DNA of 32,642 nt from an uncultured Collinsella sp. (GTDB lineage: Bacteria; Actinomycetota; Coriobacteriia; Coriobacteriales; Coriobacteriaceae): positions 1 to 32,642 of the forward strand of contig CALJCO010000141.1 of assembly GCA_938023905.1 (NCBI GenBank), written 5' to 3'. A program made the translations under genes and the position numbers. Numbering within the stretch: the first letter of the stretch is position 1; each line of letters starts with the position of its first letter. The notes beneath the pieces are model-generated. The model was not told where the DNA came from and searched no databases. It saw only the letters and a list, made by a program, of their open reading frames with translations. Shown here in pieces: positions 22,932 through 30,690 of the stretch.

Positions 22932-23270
22932 TTACCTGCGGCGCCCGCTCTCGAGTGTTCGGTCGAACGCCCACACCCACCAACGCATCACGTGTGCCTG
23001 CGAGCCGTCCGCCCGCTCGCGCGTCTGGTCCTCCAGATACAACTCGGTCGCGTGCCCGCCAAAACGCACCTTATAGGTTGCCGTACGAATGCCGTGAACC
23101 GTCAGGCCAAACCCAGTGGTCGAGACAATCTCGTCAATCGTAAAGCAACGACCGTCGACCCAGCAGACGGTGACCGGCACGACCTGTCCGCCCGCGAGGA
23201 TGCGAGCCACGACGTCCACATACTGCTTGTGCACGCGCCGAGTTTTGCCATCTGTCTGTCGATATTCCAT
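22932..23270 (-). CDS. Unknown small protein (112 aa)
   Basis: I do not recognise the family with confidence. The protein is compact and basic, with a likely mixed alpha/beta fold: VHKQYVDVVARILAGG, VTVCWVDGRCFTIDEIV, YKVRFGGHATELYLED and RWWVWAF. The charged C-terminus ends ESGRRR. There is no membrane span. The chosen start, ATG at 23270, has AGGAGG only one base away, which is unusually tight; an in-frame ATG at 23291 has no ribosome-binding site. It precedes the Bax-inhibitor-1 gene in the same direction and is divergent from the phosphate transporter. Confidence 0.7.
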   Translation of the reverse strand: MEYRQTDGKTRRVHKQYVDVVARILAGGQVVPVTVCWVDGRCFTIDEIVSTTGFGLTVHGIRTATYKVRFGGHATELYLEDQTRERADGSQAHVMRWWVWAFDRTLESGRRR

Positions 23271-23360
23271 GCCTCCTATTATCGAACGCATGTTTGCATG
23301 TTGTAAAGCGAACAGGCTGTGGTTTTGGGGTGTTGGGGCGCGCGCACGTGTCCTCATGGT

Positions 23361-23389
23361 GTGTTAGCAAAAAGAACACCCACGGTCAA
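23361..23389 (-). promoter_or_regulatory. Promoter for the 112-aa gene
   Basis: On the minus strand TTGACC (23384-23389), 17 bases, then TAACAC (23361-23366), the best-spaced -35/-10 pair in this part. It predicts a leader of about 80 bases. Confidence 0.5.
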
Positions 23390-23467
23390 CAGGGCTAATA
23401 TTCATTTTTAGTGCCAAAAAATTCACTGCTCCCATCAGAACTCGGTAAAGAAACCCGCAGGAGGTGA

Positions 23468-23473
23468 TACGAT
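23468..23473 (+). promoter_or_regulatory. -10 element for the phosphate transporter gene
   Basis: TGATACGAT is an extended -10 (hexamer 23468-23473) about 47 bases before the PiT start; the -35 is poor. GCAGG...CCTGC in the leader (about 23457-23501) could pair. I see no convincing Pho box. Confidence 0.35.
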
Positions 23474-23520
23474 TTATCATGTTTCTGTAACGTGCCTGCA
23501 AACTTCGAGAAAGCCCATAT

Positions 23521-24570
23521 ATGGACGTAACGTTCTCAACCTTCCTCGGCCAACTTGTGTCGAACCCAGTCCTTGCCGTCACCGTGATCCTCGCGCTCGG
23601 CGCCATCTTCGTCAATGGATGGACCGACGCACCCAACGCCATCGCGACCTGCGTCACTACGCGTTGCATGCCCGCCCGCGCCGCTATTCTCATGAGTGCC
23701 GCATTCAACTTCCTTGGCGTGCTCATCATGACGCACTTTAACGCGAGCGTCGCCAACACCATCTCCCATATTGTCGACTTTGGAGGAAACAGCACCATGG
23801 CGCTCGCCTGTCTGTGCGCGGCGCTGTTCTCCATCGTCGTCTACGGCGCCACAGCGTCGCGTTTTGGCATCCCCACCTCGCAAAGCCACAGCCTTATCGC
23901 CGGCCTGACCGGTGCCGCCATCGCCCTCGGCGGTGCGAGCAGCGTCAACGTCCACGAGTGGATGAAGGTCATCTACGGCCTGGCGCTCTCCATCGGTCTG
24001 GGCTTTGTCATGGGCTGGGTCCTGTGCAAGCTCGTCTCGATTCTTTTCGCCGCCGCCAACAGGCGACGTGCCAATGTCTTCTTTAAATACGCTCAGATCG
24101 CGAGCGCTGCGGCCATGAGCTTTATGCACAGCGCGCAGGATGGACAGAAGTTCATCGGCGTGCTCTTTTTAGGCGTGGCCTTTGCCAGCGGCCAGACGAG
24201 CGTCGGCGATGCCGGCATCCCCATCTGGATTATGCTGCTATGCTCGGCCACCATGGGCATCGGCACCAGCGTGGGCGGCGAGCGCATCATCAAGTCCGTT
24301 GGCCAGAGCATGGTCAAGCTCGAAAAGTACCAGGGCTTCTCCGCCGACCTGGCGGGCGCCGCGAACCTGCTGCTTGCCACCCTTACCGGCATCCCCGTGT
24401 CCTCCACACACATCAAGACCTGCGCCATCATGGGCGTCGGTGCCGTCAAGCGCCTCTCGGCCATCAACTTCGGCGTCGTCAAGGACATGATGTTCACCTG
24501 GTTCTTCACCTTCCCCGCCTGCGGACTCATCAGCTTTGTCATGGCCAAGCTGTTCATGATGTTCCTCTAG
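23521..24570 (+). CDS. PiT family inorganic phosphate transporter
   Basis: A secondary phosphate transporter of the cytoplasmic membrane, driven by cation symport. The 349 residues hold about ten spans. The duplicated PiT signatures are visible: GWTDAPNAIATCVTTR near residue 34 and FMHSAQDGQKFIGV near 201, together with PTSQSHSLIAGLTGA near 119 and PVSSTHIKTCAIMGVG near 296. ATG at 23521 has only a weak GAGAAAG ribosome-binding site. The DUF47 gene follows after 67 bases in the same direction, the common PiT partner. It complements the Pst system at the right end of the window, presumably when phosphate is plentiful. Confidence 0.94.
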   Translation: MDVTFSTFLGQLVSNPVLAVTVILALGAIFVNGWTDAPNAIATCVTTRCMPARAAILMSAAFNFLGVLIMTHFNASVANTISHIVDFGGNSTMALACLCAALFSIVVYGATASRFGIPTSQSHSLIAGLTGAAIALGGASSVNVHEWMKVIYGLALSIGLGFVMGWVLCKLVSILFAAANRRRANVFFKYAQIASAAAMSFMHSAQDGQKFIGVLFLGVAFASGQTSVGDAGIPIWIMLLCSATMGIGTSVGGERIIKSVGQSMVKLEKYQGFSADLAGAANLLLATLTGIPVSSTHIKTCAIMGVGAVKRLSAINFGVVKDMMFTWFFTFPACGLISFVMAKLFMMFL

Positions 24571-24637
24571 TCAAACCGAACGTCCATCTGGACCGCAACA
24601 CTTCGCCCACCCGTCTTCACCTCGAAAGGACCCACCC

Positions 24638-25261
24638 ATGGCAAAGAAACCCGATTCGTTCTACTTTGACAACTACGTCGCCTGCGCCGACCTTGCTGTC
24701 CAGGCCGCAGAGTTGCTCATCAAGATTTTTGAGAACTTTGATCCCGCGCAGATCCACGACATGCTCGAGGAGATGCATGCGATTGAGCATGCGGCAGACA
24801 AGAAGCACCACGAGCTCGAAGACGCCCTGCTCACCGCCTTTATCACCCCGCTCGAGCGCGAGGATCTGGATCTGATGAGCTGCGCGCTCGACACCGTGCT
24901 CGACCGTATTGAGGGCGTCGTGCAGCGCGTCTACTTCACCAACATTCAGAGCATCCATCCCGACGCCATCGTCATCGCCCACAAGGTGACTGACGCCTGC
25001 CGCGCCATGAAAGACCTGATGGTCGAGCTTCCCAACTACCGCAAGTCCAAAACGCTGCGCGAGCTGGTCATCCAGATCAACACCATCGAGTCCGAGGCCG
25101 ACGAGCTCTACATCAACGCCATGCGCAACCTGCACGTTAACGGCAAGGATCCGCTCGAGGTCATCGCTTGGCGTGACGTCTACGCCTTCCTGGAGTACTG
25201 CGCCGACTGCTGCGAGAATGTGGCCGATGTTGTGGATTCGATTGTCATGAAGAACAGTTAA
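24638..25261 (+). CDS. DUF47 family PhoU-like protein (PiT accessory)
   Basis: A 207-residue all-helical cytoplasmic protein, distantly related to PhoU and regularly encoded beside PiT transporters, where it is thought to modulate phosphate import. Visible are paired His/Glu/Asp helices (MHAIEHAADKKHHELEDALL, FITPLEREDLDLMSCALD, ESEADELYINAMR, WRDVYAFLEYCADCCENVAD) that form metal-binding PhoU-like repeats. ATG at 24638 follows GAAAGGACC. It is probably cotranscribed with the transporter. Cys pairs near the C-terminus (CADCCE) are notable. Confidence 0.9.
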   Translation: MAKKPDSFYFDNYVACADLAVQAAELLIKIFENFDPAQIHDMLEEMHAIEHAADKKHHELEDALLTAFITPLEREDLDLMSCALDTVLDRIEGVVQRVYFTNIQSIHPDAIVIAHKVTDACRAMKDLMVELPNYRKSKTLRELVIQINTIESEADELYINAMRNLHVNGKDPLEVIAWRDVYAFLEYCADCCENVADVVDSIVMKNS

Positions 25262-25285
25262 TTGGGGGTACATGTCCCACCGGTC

Positions 25286-25364
25286 GCGGGCCCGGCCACT
25301 AATAACCTTTTTCACTCCGGCTGCAAGCAGAGTCGTTCAAAAGGTTATTAGTGGCCGGGCCCGC
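25286..25364. repeat. 26-bp perfect inverted repeat element
   Basis: Arms 25286-25311 and 25339-25364 are perfectly complementary over 26 bases. The outer half is GC-rich (GCGGGCCCGGCC) and the inner half is ACTAATAACCTTTT. The loop is 27 bases. It begins 25 bases after the DUF47 stop. Its architecture (GC-rich outer block with GGCCGGGC, then ATTAGT or its complement, then T4-5 at the loop) matches the element at 10674-10803. No T-tail follows. Confidence 0.85.
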
Positions 25365-25384
25365 TCCCTTATGCACCACCATTG

Positions 25385-25547
25385 GGAACTCTGGCTGATA
25401 GATTTAGCGCGATGGGGGTTTGGCTGAAGGGACCTTTGGTATCCGTTCGGAAACTTTGGCCCTTGATGAGCGTTTGGCTGATTGCTGCTTTGGGTACTCT
25501 TTGGGTTACTTTTGGTTTGTTTGATTTTTAATTTTAGGAGGGCTTGT
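25385..25547 (+). other. G/T-rich leader with TTTGG repeats before the nitroreductase gene
   Basis: This non-coding stretch is strongly depleted in C and A on the plus strand. TTTGG occurs seven times, beginning at 25419, 25435, 25455, 25473, 25489, 25500 and 25511, at spacings of 11-20 bases; GGCTGA recurs three times. An in-frame extension of the nitroreductase ORF into it would be hydrophobic, but the Shine-Dalgarno argues for the start at 25548. No clear promoter is seen. Confidence 0.5.
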
Positions 25548-26078
25548 ATGTCTTATTTGGATCTGGCTCGGGGTCGGTATTCTTGTCGTGAGTTTGAAGA
25601 TCGGGCTGTGGAGCAGGCTGTGGTGGATGCCATTGTTGAGGCTGGGCGGATTGCTCCTTCTGCTTGTAATAATCATCCTTCTCGTGTGATGGTGCTGGAT
25701 ACGCCTGAGCTTCTGGAGAAGGCTGCTGCTTGTCAGCCTCGGTTTGCTCGTGATGGGTCTATCTTTGGCGCTCCGCTCATCTTCCTTATTTGTAGCGTTA
25801 CCGAAGACGCTTGGGTGCGCCCGTATGACCAGATGAATTCCAGTGAAATCGATACGTCCATCGTGTGCGATCAGATGATGATGGAGGCCACCGAACAGGG
25901 CCTGGGAACGTGCTGGGTATGCCATTTTAAGCCTGAGATGGCCCGTGAGCAGTTCAATCTGCCCAAGGGCGTCTATCCCTATCACATGCTCGTCTGCGGA
26001 TATCCTGCCGACCACATCGCCGATCCCGAGCATCGCGAGGCCCGTACCATTCCCCTCCCCGACTTCCTCCTCAAGTAG
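25548..26078 (+). CDS. Nitroreductase family protein
   Basis: FMN-dependent NAD(P)H oxidoreductase fold, 176 residues. Visible are YLDLARGRYSCREFED with the FMN-binding Arg pair, EAGRIAPSACNNHPSRV near residues 31-47, and the central DTSIVCDQMMMEATEQGLGTCWV block that lines the flavin and dimer interface. The substrate is unknown. ATG at 25548 follows TAGGAGGGC. The oddity is composition: 69 of the first 71 codons end in G or T, while the rest of the gene uses C-ending codons like its neighbours. The change is abrupt near 25760. Confidence 0.9.
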   Translation: MSYLDLARGRYSCREFEDRAVEQAVVDAIVEAGRIAPSACNNHPSRVMVLDTPELLEKAAACQPRFARDGSIFGAPLIFLICSVTEDAWVRPYDQMNSSEIDTSIVCDQMMMEATEQGLGTCWVCHFKPEMAREQFNLPKGVYPYHMLVCGYPADHIADPEHREARTIPLPDFLLK

Positions 26079-26126
26079 ATTTTTGGGACATGCCTTAAAA
26101 TCTACCTTTTACCGTTCACCCGTTCG

Positions 26127-26164
26127 CCGAGTTCTGCGCCATTATGTGCAGGGCTCGGTTTTTT
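26127..26164 (+). terminator. Nitroreductase gene terminator
   Basis: CCGAG and CTGC pair with GCAG and CTCGG (26127-26158), followed by TTTTTT (26159-26164). It lies about 50 bases after the stop. Confidence 0.8.
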
Positions 26165-26187
26165 ATGTTACGCACCCCGGCACAGTC

Positions 26188-26216
26188 ATAAAAAAGGACC
26201 CGCAAGCTGCGGGTCC
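26188..26216 (-). terminator. divIVA terminator
   Basis: A 9-bp stem, GGACCCGCA (26196-26204) with TGCGGGTCC (26208-26216), is followed on the minus strand by TTTTTTATG. It lies 30 bases after the divIVA stop and faces the nitroreductase terminator. Confidence 0.9.
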
Positions 26217-26245
26217 TTTCTAGGCACTAAATTGTAGGCCGAATA

Positions 26246-26920
26246 TTAGTCCAGGTCGTCGGCAGCAAAGTTGTCGATCGGGGCGAAGGGATCAGCCACG
26301 GGGACAACCGGGTCAGCGACGGGCAGCGGCTCGGCGGGAACAGTCACCGCAGGAGAAGCGGCAGAACCGACCGGCGTGGAGGCCATGAGGTCGGCCGGGA
26401 AGGAGTTCTGGGCATCGTCCATGAAGTGCTGGATGAGCTTGAGATACTCGGCCTTGAACTCCTCGCGGGAAGCCTTGAGACGATCGATCTCCTCGAGCTC
26501 GGCCTGCTTTTCGGTCAGAGCCTGGCGGATAACCTCGCGGGCCTTGGCGTCAGCCTCGTTGCGGATACGCTCAGCGTTCTCGTTGGCATCGTTGACGATG
26601 GTCTCAGCGGTCTGCTGGGCAGCGATCAGGGCAGCGGAAATCTGGCGCTCCTGAGCGGAGAAGTCAGGGGCGGGAGCAGCCACGGGGGCGGCAGGAACGG
26701 CCTGGGCGGTGGCATCCTGAGCCTGGGCAAGCTGAGCCTGTGCGTCGGCAAGCTGCTGCCCGGTAGCAGTCAGACGACCCTTAAGGTCAACGATCTTAGC
26801 GAGCATAGCGTCAACCTCGGAAGACAGCGTCTCCAAGAAGACGTCGACCTCGGCAGGATCGTAGCCACGCTTGGCCTCAGAGAAAGTCTGAGCCTGGATG
26901 TCTGCGGGGGTAATAGCCAT
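26246..26920 (-). CDS. divIVA: DivIVA-domain cell division/polar scaffold protein
   Basis: Coiled-coil protein that binds curved membrane at poles and septa and organises growth or division. The 224 residues begin with the DivIVA N-terminal domain (ITPADIQAQTFSEAKRGYDPAEVDVFLETLSSEVD). A coiled coil follows, an Ala/Pro linker at about 75-88, a second long coiled coil at about 90-165 (ALIAAQQTAETIVNDANENA), and a low-complexity Pro/Val/Asp tail. ATG at 26920 follows AAAGGAGAC. It is the last gene of the yggS-sepF-yggT-divIVA run, a layout conserved in Gram-positives. Confidence 0.92.
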   Translation of the reverse strand: MAITPADIQAQTFSEAKRGYDPAEVDVFLETLSSEVDAMLAKIVDLKGRLTATGQQLADAQAQLAQAQDATAQAVPAAPVAAPAPDFSAQERQISAALIAAQQTAETIVNDANENAERIRNEADAKAREVIRQALTEKQAELEEIDRLKASREEFKAEYLKLIQHFMDDAQNSFPADLMASTPVGSAASPAVTVPAEPLPVADPVVPVADPFAPIDNFAADDLD

Positions 26921-26981
26921 AACAAGTCTCCTTTTTCATCGCCTCGGCGCTACACGCCCGACGTAAGTTACTAAGTCAGTT

Positions 26982-27263
26982 CTATACGAGTATACCTATA
27001 AGAAGCTGCAGAACCAGCCTCTGCGCCAACTGCAACGCAATAACCGCAACGACCGGCGAAAAATCGATACCGCCCATCAGCGGGATGAAACGACGGAACA
27101 GGTTGAGCCACGGACCGCACACGCTATCGAGCACCGCGGCAATATCCTGAAGCAAACCACCCTGCTTCATGGGAATCCACGTCATAAAGCAGTAGACGAC
27201 AATGAGCGTGGAATAGAAGTTGAACAGCGTGTTGACCAGTTGGATGATAGTGTAGATGTTGAT
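26982..27263 (-). CDS. YggT family membrane protein, apparent AUC start
   Basis: A 93-residue protein with two membrane spans (about residues 5-28 and 68-92) joined by the family motif CGPWLNLFRRFIPLMGGIDFSP near 49-70. YggT proteins accompany SepF and DivIVA; their role in division or osmotic response is poorly defined. The N-terminal span needs translation from about 27263, but no ATG, GTG or TTG lies between the sepF stop and residue 27. GAGGAG (27270-27275) stands six bases before an ATC at 27261-27263, exactly where the start codon should be. The sepF stop is in the same frame, 21 bases upstream. The first usable ATG (27185) would delete the first span. Confidence 0.8.
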   Translation of the reverse strand: MNIYTIIQLVNTLFNFYSTLIVVYCFMTWIPMKQGGLLQDIAAVLDSVCGPWLNLFRRFIPLMGGIDFSPVVAVIALQLAQRLVLQLLIGILV

Positions 27264-27284
27264 GGGGATCTCCTCGTCTTGTCT

Positions 27285-28007
27285 TTACTTAAGGTAGCCG
27301 TCGGCACGAAGCTTCTTGAGGTCCGAATCCTTAACCTCGCAGCCGGCGGGCAGCACCATGAATACGCGATCGCCCACTTCTTTGACCGTGGCGCCCAGGC
27401 CACAGGCAAAGCCATAGCTAAAGTCCAGGACGCGCTTGGCGACCTCGGTGCGAACGCCAACAAAAATCAGCGCAACAGGCTGCTTTGTGCGCACACGACG
27501 GACAACCGTCTCGACGTCGTCATAGCTCTCGGGACGCAGGACATAGGCCGGCAGCTGCGGCGTGGCGTTGATGATGTTGCTCGCATAGGCCGAGGCATCG
27601 CTCTGTGCAGGCGCGGGCGCAGCGGCGGCACGGGCGCGGGTGTTCTCGGCGTAGCTCGACGGCGTGTCATAGGCACCAGGACGATAACCGCTCGCAACGC
27701 TGTCCTGCGAGCGCGAAGGCGGGTTATACGTCGTGGCATGGCGGGAGTCATCGCCGACCAGCTGACCGGAGCGCGTATACACGGCAACCGACTCAGCTTC
27801 ACCACGGCGCGTCTGACCAAGCAGGCCGTTGCTCGGCTCGTCTTGGGTGTAGAAGCCCTCGCCCGAAGCACCGCTGTAGCCGTTGCCCTGATAACCATCG
27901 TCATAGCCGTCATCGTAGCCGTAGTCGTCGTCCTGGCCATAACCCTGGTCGTAACCCTGCTGGCCGCCCAGGTGCATCTTATTTTTAATCTCGTCAAGGA
28001 AGCCCAT
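27285..28007 (-). CDS. sepF: Cell division protein SepF
   Basis: FtsZ-tethering membrane anchor for the divisome. The 240 residues begin with an amphipathic membrane-binding helix (MGFLDEIKNKMHLGG). A long Gly/Tyr/Asp-rich disordered stretch follows (about 15-50, with DYGYDDGYDDGYQGNGY) and then a Ser/Ala/Pro linker to about 155. The conserved SepF core comes last (YVLRPESYDDVETVVRRV, PVALIFVGVRTEVAKRVLDF, VFMVLPAGCEV). ATG at 28007 follows AGAGGACAC. It sits between yggS and yggT. The linker is longer than in B. subtilis SepF (about 150 residues in total). Confidence 0.93.
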   Translation of the reverse strand: MGFLDEIKNKMHLGGQQGYDQGYGQDDDYGYDDGYDDGYQGNGYSGASGEGFYTQDEPSNGLLGQTRRGEAESVAVYTRSGQLVGDDSRHATTYNPPSRSQDSVASGYRPGAYDTPSSYAENTRARAAAAPAPAQSDASAYASNIINATPQLPAYVLRPESYDDVETVVRRVRTKQPVALIFVGVRTEVAKRVLDFSYGFACGLGATVKEVGDRVFMVLPAGCEVKDSDLKKLRADGYLK

Positions 28008-28067
28008 GGTTGTGTCCTCTCGCGGTTTAGTGCAGGCGCCCCGATAATCAGTGCGCACTTCAGAGCC

Positions 28068-28805
28068 TTATTTTACTGCAAACTCCGGGCTAAATACTAC
28101 CCTGCCCAGGCGAACGAGCGTAGAGCCCTCCTCAAGGGCAGGCTCAAAGTCCTCGCTCATGCCGCAGGAAAGCTCAGGCAGGTTCAAATCAGGATGCGCC
28201 GCCTCCAGCTCATCCCTCAGCTCACGAAGCCCCGCAAAGGTGCGGCGTGCCACATCCTTATTCCCCCGGGGCGCCATAGTCATAAGCCCCTGTACGCAAA
28301 TTCCCTCAAGTTCCGCAAGCTCACCCGCGGCGGCGCGAATCTCATCGGGCGAAAAGCCTCCCTTCGACTCCTCACCACTCACATTGACCTCGATGAGCAC
28401 ACGCTGGGGACCGGCGAGCTCGCCTGCCTCAATCTTGCGGACAGCACGGCTCGAGATCGCCTGCGCCAGATGCAGCGAACCCACCGAGTGAATCAGCTCG
28501 GCTGAGCCCAGCACCGCATTGATCTTATTGGTCTGCAGGTTGCCGATCATATCGAAGCGCACCTCGGGCAGCTCCGGATGCTCCGCCAGACCCGTGAGCT
28601 TGCGAACCAGCTCCTGCGGGCGGTTCTCGGCAAAATGGCGATACCCCGCCTGGATGGCGGCAACGGTCTCATCGACACCAACGGTCTTAGACACGGCAAT
28701 GAGGCGCGCGGCGTCGTGAGAACGGCCCGCGCGATCGAGCGCCGCATAAAAACGTTCCAGAATCTGCTCGCGGCGAGCGCGCATCAAGTCCAAATAGTTA
28801 TCCAT
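28068..28805 (-). CDS. YggS family pyridoxal phosphate homeostasis protein
   Basis: A PLP-binding TIM-barrel protein (PLPBP) without known catalysis, which buffers PLP and affects amino-acid pools. The 245 residues show the PLP-lysine motif LIAVSKTVG near residue 43, HFAENRPQEL (family GENYVQE position), FDMIGNLQTNKI, IHSVGSLHLA, VLIEVNVSGEESKGGF, GLMTMAP and the phosphate-binding SCGMSEDFEPALEEGSTLVRLG. ATG at 28805 follows GCGGAGGCG. It is the first gene of the division cluster on this strand. Confidence 0.95.
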   Translation of the reverse strand: MDNYLDLMRARREQILERFYAALDRAGRSHDAARLIAVSKTVGVDETVAAIQAGYRHFAENRPQELVRKLTGLAEHPELPEVRFDMIGNLQTNKINAVLGSAELIHSVGSLHLAQAISSRAVRKIEAGELAGPQRVLIEVNVSGEESKGGFSPDEIRAAAGELAELEGICVQGLMTMAPRGNKDVARRTFAGLRELRDELEAAHPDLNLPELSCGMSEDFEPALEEGSTLVRLGRVVFSPEFAVK

Positions 28806-28855
28806 TGCTAATCGCCTCCGCTGACAGCCAAACAAGTAGTCCCATGCTAACGCAA

Positions 28856-28887
28856 GAGCGCGGCCCCGCATGTGCAAGGCCGCGCTC
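28856..28887 (-). terminator. phoU/pst operon terminator
   Basis: A 10-bp stem, GAGCGCGGCC (28856-28865) with GGCCGCGCTC (28878-28887), lies 38 bases after the phoU stop. The T-tail is short (CTTGCG), so efficiency is uncertain. It also separates pst from the yggS promoter region. Confidence 0.6.
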
Positions 28888-28924
28888 ACTTAGGTATTTA
28901 CAATCTTTCGACGAACGGGGTTAC

Positions 28925-29782
28925 TTACTCCTCGTCGTCCTCGGCATCGTCCTCGTCCTCAAGATGATCGAGCAGGTAGCGAAGACCCTCGCTGACCTCG
29001 TTGGCGGGCACCTTGGCAACGTAGCGCGCGTCGACGGCGGGCCTCATGATAACGCCCTCGCCCGAAGGCACGCGCATGCTCTCGAGCTCATCCTCGTCCA
29101 CACGGGCGATATCGCCGGCGTTCATACGCTGACCAGTCAACAGGAAGGTCAGACGGCAAGCGGCATCGATGGAAATCGAAGCGATGCGATCGAGGTAGCG
29201 CGAAACCATGATTGCGCGGCGCAGGTCGTCATAGTTGCTGTCGTCGTCCATAAAGTCGCCCGTATCCATGCGGTTAAAGGTGCGGAAGAACTTCTCGTAG
29301 GCGGCGTGCACTGGCTCGTCCTCGACAGCCAGGTTGCAGATGATGGACATGTCATTGGTGACGAGCGCGGAAAGCGAAGAGCCCAGCACCTGGTAGACGG
29401 CCTCAGCCTCGGCCTCGACCGTGCCGACAAGCTCCTTGGGCAGCGAGATGTCAGCCTTGATCATATGACGCGTGGCGCGGCAGATCTGACGGACCTTATC
29501 GGTCATGCGCTGCAGGTTAAAGTCGACGTAGATGATCGTCTGAAGCAGGCGGAAGTCGGAGGCGACCGGTGACTGCGTGGCGATCAGGTTATAGCAGACG
29601 GCCTCCAGGTTGGCGCAGCGTGCGTCAATCGAAAGCGTGCGCTTCTTGGTCTTGGTGGCGAGCTTGCGGTCGTCGGTCACATAGGCCTTCACGGCATCGT
29701 GGAGGGCCAGATCGACGGCCTCGTAAATGCTCAGCATCTCGTGACGGGCCTCGATGAGCTGACGGGAAAACAGTTTGCGCAT
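28925..29782 (-). CDS. phoU: Phosphate signalling protein PhoU
   Basis: Negative regulator linking the Pst transporter to phosphate signalling. The 285 residues form two three-helix PhoU repeats. Metal-ligand-type sequences are visible: ATQSPVASDFRLLQTIIYVDFNLQRMTDKV near residues 68-97 and the partner DLRRAIMVSRYLDRIASISIDAA near 187-208. Beyond the usual 215-230 residues there is a C-terminal extension of about 65 residues ending in a run of Asp/Glu. ATG at 29782 follows GGAGTGAACC. It is the last gene of the pst operon. Confidence 0.93.
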   Translation of the reverse strand: MRKLFSRQLIEARHEMLSIYEAVDLALHDAVKAYVTDDRKLATKTKKRTLSIDARCANLEAVCYNLIATQSPVASDFRLLQTIIYVDFNLQRMTDKVRQICRATRHMIKADISLPKELVGTVEAEAEAVYQVLGSSLSALVTNDMSIICNLAVEDEPVHAAYEKFFRTFNRMDTGDFMDDDSNYDDLRRAIMVSRYLDRIASISIDAACRLTFLLTGQRMNAGDIARVDEDELESMRVPSGEGVIMRPAVDARYVAKVPANEVSEGLRYLLDHLEDEDDAEDDEE

Positions 29783-29874
29783 GGTTCACTCCAATCAGTT
29801 GGGTGCGGTCATGCCGCCCGCACAGTGAATATGCACCGGACCAGGTCCGATCGGCTTGGGACTAGTCGCACCGA

Positions 29875-30678
<804 letters not shown>

Positions 30679-30690
30679 GGGACTCCTTAA

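Noticed and set aside
23400..23520. Pho box or PhoP-type direct repeats before the PiT gene
   Set aside because: No repeated GTTCA-like or TGTCA-like units at regular spacing could be found.
25482..25547. Longer nitroreductase start adding a hydrophobic N-terminal segment
   Set aside because: TAGGAGGGC directly before the ATG at 25548 and the family N-terminus point to the shorter form; the extension is a product of the G/T-rich leader.
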